Positions 5,349 through 8,096 of a DNA stretch of 8,096 bases are shown here, piece after piece (position 1 is the first letter of the stretch; every line of letters starts with the position of its first letter). A model generated the notes under the pieces. That model was not told the DNA's origin. It saw nothing but the letters and a program-made list of their open reading frames with translations, and ran no database searches. This stretch comes from CAZBEA01 sp964490835 (lineage in GTDB: Bacteria; Patescibacteriota; Microgenomatia; Levybacterales; GWA1-39-11), in contig CAZBEA010000049.1 in assembly GCA_964490835.1 (NCBI GenBank), positions 1-8,096 on the forward strand, given 5' to 3'. The translations under genes were made by a program, and so were the position numbers.

Positions 5349-6653
5349 ATGGAAGAAAAGAATAAATATTATTATTCAGGAGGGCTCGCAGAATTAAATA
5401 CGTCGCCGAGTGAGCTTACTTTCAAATATTTTGAAAAATGGTTCTCAGGAGCCGGTAGCCTCGGAAAGGCGATGGGCATATTAGGTCTCCCAGTTCAAAA
5501 AAAGAGCATATCAAATCTTGTACTTATCGACCATATTTTATTTGTCGATCTAAAAAAAGAAGAGGAATTATTTTTTAAAAATACAATTTTTAAATACCAG
5601 CCGTTACCTAGTGCGCATGACCGCCCGACTCTTGGAATATCCTGGGTGAAAATTATCAATCCTTTCATTATCTTTAACACTATAAAGATTCTGATAACTC
5701 AATCGATTTGGATTGCTTTTCCAGAGAAAATTCTAATGAAGATGCAAAAGTTGATTGGAGGAATTGAGGAACACGATGTTTTGGATTCTTCAGAGGAAAT
5801 CGATTCGATACTTTGTGATGAAATCTGGCCGGCGGTTATCGCTATTGGGATGTTAAGTGAATTTTATAGCACCTATCTTGAACGAGAACTTAATAAAGAG
5901 TCAAATGAGGTGAACGAATTTATAAGTTACGAAGTGGCGAAAAGGGATTGGTTTTTGTCATCACTTACTGATCAGGATAGGGTTAGAACGAGGAAAATCT
6001 CATTCGAGGAATATTTTAAAAGATATGGAATGAGGTCGGATAAGGACTATGAATTGACAGAGCCGCGGTGGCACGAGTTGAAAGACCAAATAAAAAAAAG
6101 AATTACCGAATCAACAAAACTAAGTGAAAAGTCTGTAATGGTTCCCGAAGTTAATAAAAAAATTCGAAAAATGATCGACGTGAGTATAGAATTTCAAATC
6201 CTTCGCTCTGAAGCAAAACGAAAGATATTAATTTATTTTGATGTCTTGAGACAACAATTGATTGATGAGCAAAAACTTAGTTCCGGATCTAACACAAAAG
6301 TTACAAGCCACTCAATAGTTATTAACAGGTCTAATGATTCGAATACATCGCATGTAGGGACATCCGTATCGGGGGGAATTGTCCGTGGAGTTTCGATGCG
6401 CGTGAAGGATAACACAGTCATGATTCCAAAGGGTATTATTGGAATTTTTCCCAATGCGAGTACGGAATTCACAATACAATTTCCAAAATGCGCAGGAATC
6501 ATTTTTCTCAGAGGTGGCCAGACGTCACACGGCGCAATAGTTGCAAGAGAATTCGGAATTCCCGCGATTATCGATGAAGAAGCAAGTGAAATAGGGGATG
6601 AGAAGAAAATCGAGTTAAATGGGACAAAAGGTTCATGGAAAATAATTTCCTAG
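5349..6653 (+). CDS. PEP-utilising enzyme swivel (phosphohistidine) domain protein without ATP-grasp domain, rifampicin phosphotransferase/PEP synthase-like
   Basis: A 434-residue protein in two parts. The C-terminal ~95 residues are the mobile swivel domain of PEP-utilising enzymes: SGGIVRGVSMRV (about 337-348), then GGQTSHGAIVAREFGIPAI with the phospho-accepting histidine H394. The N-terminal ~335 residues resemble the middle domain of rifampicin phosphotransferase-like proteins, most clearly at FKRYGMRSDKDYELTEPRW (223-241), close to the family's 'YGhR...el..PRW'. In full-length relatives an ATP-grasp domain of about 310 residues comes first and charges the histidine. It is absent here, and the upstream gene is unrelated and on the other strand. 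The PEP-binding TIM barrel of PEP synthase is also missing. The protein either works with a separately encoded ATP-grasp partner or has another role; the substrate cannot be inferred. Start: first ATG after the predicted promoter, no Shine-Dalgarno sequence. Its last 86 bases are overlapped in antisense by the recombinase frame. Confidence 0.85.
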   Translation: MEEKNKYYYSGGLAELNTSPSELTFKYFEKWFSGAGSLGKAMGILGLPVQKKSISNLVLIDHILFVDLKKEEELFFKNTIFKYQPLPSAHDRPTLGISWVKIINPFIIFNTIKILITQSIWIAFPEKILMKMQKLIGGIEEHDVLDSSEEIDSILCDEIWPAVIAIGMLSEFYSTYLERELNKESNEVNEFISYEVAKRDWFLSSLTDQDRVRTRKISFEEYFKRYGMRSDKDYELTEPRWHELKDQIKKRITESTKLSEKSVMVPEVNKKIRKMIDVSIEFQILRSEAKRKILIYFDVLRQQLIDEQKLSSGSNTKVTSHSIVINRSNDSNTSHVGTSVSGGIVRGVSMRVKDNTVMIPKGIIGIFPNASTEFTIQFPKCAGIIFLRGGQTSHGAIVAREFGIPAIIDEEASEIGDEKKIELNGTKGSWKIIS

Positions 6654-8096
6654 AATGTATCAAATCTTGTCTTCTATACCCTTGATCCTGTAAAATACCA
6701 GAGACAACCACTATGGCCCCATCGTCTAGTGGCCTAGGACACTGGATTCTCATTCCAGGAACCGGGATTCGACTTCCCGTGGGGTCACCTAAGGAGACAC
6801 CCTGCTTTTGAAAGTCGAGAATAGACTGATATAGCGGGCTAAATCCACGGTTCGAAATTTGGTTTTTGGTATATTCGACTCCGGAGGCAAATATCGAACT
6901 AATTAAGGCACGTTTTTGAACAAGTGAGGCTGATTCGTAAGAATTCCCCAAGTTTGAAAGCTTTTCAAGCGTAAAATTTAATAATTCTTTAATATTGTAT
7001 CTGGTCAGTGTCTCATCATTTTTTGCGGCTTGCGCTTCAATTATTTTTCCTTCCACTATATTATTTTGCTCCTTAAATATCTCGTCGGAATAAATTCCTG
7101 CTAAGTTTTTTTCAATAAGTTGCTGGCGCATCCCATAAAGTTTTCTAAGCTCCTCATCAGCAATCATTTTACGTTTTGTGACAAGTGCTGTTCTTTTCCT
7201 GTAAGTCTTTATTATAAAACTGGAGAATACTTTCATGCCGACTTCAGTAGGTCTGATGGTCTGAAGAAAATCTTTAAATTGATTTTCCAAGACGTGTACA
7301 CGTATTGATTTTGAAGTGCATCTATTTCGACAGAAGTAATATGCGTATCTCTTAGTACTGCCCTTACTAAAAGCACCGGTAAATACTCCTCCGCAATCCC
7401 CACATTTCATGATCCTTCTTAAGCCAAATTCCTCATTATCTCGATTGTATTTTACAACCGAGAATTTTGTTCTATTTCTTCCATCAAGAATGGCCTGTAC
7501 TTTGTAAAATTGTTCCTCCGTTACCATTGGAACATGTTGTCCTCTTATTTCTTCGGGATATTTTTCCGAGATGAGTACTCCCATATAAAATTTATTACGA
7601 AACATTCTCTGAAGTGTAGTAGGTCTTAAAAAACATGGCCGATTTCTATAAGTTAAGTTTTGTGTATTTAGATAATTGGAAACATCTTTTAAGGATTTCG
7701 TACCTGTTGCCATCAGATCCCATGCCTTCTTAACTTTGTCAAAACTTTCAGGATCCTTAAGGCCATATCCTCCTTCGTTTATATATCCTAGCGGTGCTTT
7801 AAAAGTTAGAAGCCCCGATAAAAATCGGGCTCTCATGCCGTTTTTAGTTCTTTCAGACCTAACATCGTTATCAAGCTGTGCAAATCCTGCAAGAACTGTC
7901 TCAACAAGCTTTTCTGTTGGAGAATTTCCTGTTGGCTCGGTTGCTGATGTCAAAGAAATCCCATAATCAAAAAGCCTTTTTCGAATAGCGAGATAGTCAG
8001 CAGTTTGTCTGGAAATTCTGTCTAACCGATATACTATTACGGCTTTGACTTCATGCTTATTCTTACGACAGTATTGCAAAAGATTTAAGAGTTCCG
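6568..8096 (-). CDS. Large serine recombinase (site-specific integrase), 5' end beyond the window; C-terminus runs through tRNA-Glu
   Basis: A DNA integrase/invertase of the large serine recombinase family, the likely mobility gene of an integrated element. The frame is open to the window edge, so the N-terminus with the catalytic serine is not seen. What is present, numbered from a TTG codon at 8079 that is not the true start: the end of the resolvase domain with YRLDRISR (17-24; R21 and R24 match the active-site arginines of gamma-delta resolvase), the E-helix region ending in SERTKNGMRARFLSG (75-89), the 'Recombinase' DNA-binding domain (about 95-205), a zinc ribbon C226-x2-C229...C250-x3-C254, and a Lys/Glu-rich coiled-coil region (about 290-390). 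From residue 431 on, the 73-residue tail is encoded by the antisense of tRNA-Glu and then by chromosomal DNA inside the neighbouring gene. This tail is therefore not ancestral recombinase sequence. The excised form probably ends differently. Confidence 0.93.
   Translation of the reverse strand, partial: ELLNLLQYCRKNKHEVKAVIVYRLDRISRQTADYLAIRKRLFDYGISLTSATEPTGNSPTEKLVETVLAGFAQLDNDVRSERTKNGMRARFLSGLLTFKAPLGYINEGGYGLKDPESFDKVKKAWDLMATGTKSLKDVSNYLNTQNLTYRNRPCFLRPTTLQRMFRNKFYMGVLISEKYPEEIRGQHVPMVTEEQFYKVQAILDGRNRTKFSVVKYNRDNEEFGLRRIMKCGDCGGVFTGAFSKGSTKRYAYYFCRNRCTSKSIRVHVLENQFKDFLQTIRPTEVGMKVFSSFIIKTYRKRTALVTKRKMIADEELRKLYGMRQQLIEKNLAGIYSDEIFKEQNNIVEGKIIEAQAAKNDETLTRYNIKELLNFTLEKLSNLGNSYESASLVQKRALISSIFASGVEYTKNQISNRGFSPLYQSILDFQKQGVSLGDPTGSRIPVPGMRIQCPRPLDDGAIVVVSGILQDQGYRRQDLIHSRKLFSMNLLSHLTRFSSHPLFHLLLHR
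6667..6696 (+). promoter_or_regulatory. Predicted promoter of tRNA-Glu
   Basis: TTGTCT (6667-6672) is followed after 18 bases by TAAAAT (6691-6696). The start would be near 6703, twelve bases before the mature tRNA 5' end, a plausible precursor leader. Confidence 0.45.
6715..6787 (+). tRNA. tRNA-Glu (anticodon CTC)
   Basis: A full cloverleaf folds by eye. The acceptor stem GGCCCCA (6715-6721) pairs with TGGGGTC (6780-6786), with one G-U pair, and the discriminator is A6787. The D stem is GTC/GAC (6724-6726/6738-6740). The anticodon stem CTGGA/TCCAG (6742-6746/6754-6758) encloses TTCTCAT with anticodon CTC at 6749-6751, reading GAG. The T stem CGGGA/TCCCG (6763-6767/6775-6779) encloses TTCGACT. 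The next bases are CCT rather than CCA, so a complete CCA end is not encoded and must be added. The recombinase frame runs through the whole gene in antisense, and its 3' end is the probable integration site of the neighbouring element. Confidence 0.96.
6788..8096. mobile_element. Left end of an element integrated at the 3' end of tRNA-Glu (partial)
   Basis: The recombinase gene begins to diverge from tRNA sequence immediately after the tRNA discriminator base, where the host CCA would be expected but CC then T is found. A recombinase adjacent to a tRNA 3' end, transcribed toward the tRNA, is the classic arrangement of an integrated element. The other end, which should carry a repeat of the attachment core, lies outside the window. 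The exact crossover point cannot be read from one end. Confidence 0.55.

Noticed and set aside
7814..7829. Perfect hairpin CCCGAT-AAAA-ATCGGG
   Set aside because: It lies within conserved recombinase codons (the SERTKNG...SGL region), has only a 6-bp stem and no T-tract on either side, so it is not a terminator.
8077..8079. TTG as the start of the recombinase
   Set aside because: The frame is open to the window end and the residues upstream (ELLNL) continue the resolvase domain; the true start lies outside.

Overview
The window looks like a compact bacterial chromosome segment, probably from the Candidate Phyla Radiation (Patescibacteria, Parcubacteria-like). This is inferred from gene content and style: a DUF5684-type small membrane protein with a Pro/Ala/Thr tail, a membrane-anchored thermonuclease, secreted proteins without close relatives that I recognise, very short gaps, convergent genes whose stop codons overlap, and no usable Shine-Dalgarno sequence before any gene. 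The standard code fits, with TAA and TAG stops and no in-frame TGA needed. No marker gene fixes the lineage.

Layout. Positions 96-644 (+) encode a DUF5684-like membrane protein. It converges on a membrane-anchored staphylococcal-nuclease-like protein (641-1399, -), sharing 4 bp at the stops. A 133-bp divergent intergenic region (1400-1532) carries the nuclease promoter and the promoter of lon (1533-3914, +), a complete ATP-dependent Lon protease. A palindrome resembling CIRCE, the HrcA heat-shock operator, lies across the lon promoter. Next comes a membrane-anchored extracytoplasmic protein (3955-5037, +) whose C-terminal half faintly resembles AttH/CrtC lipocalin-like proteins. It converges, again with a 4-bp stop overlap, on a small hydrophobic protein (5034-5327, -). 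Only 21 bp further on, a divergent gene (5349-6653, +) encodes a protein with the phosphohistidine swivel domain of PEP-utilising enzymes but without the ATP-grasp domain that normally phosphorylates it.

The right end is mobile-element territory. A tRNA-Glu(CTC) at 6715-6787 is followed directly by a large serine recombinase on the minus strand, cut by the window edge before its catalytic serine. Its reading frame runs through the tRNA in antisense and on into the 3' end of the 5349-6653 gene. This is what is expected if an element integrated at the tRNA 3' end and the recombinase acquired a new C-terminus from host DNA.

The genes do not form one pathway. The unifying features are regulatory: six protein genes have a sigma70-like -10 placed so that the predicted transcript starts 0-10 nt before the start codon (leaderless or nearly so), and the protease gene has a candidate stress operator. 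I see no CRISPR array, no IS element and no convincing rho-independent terminator.
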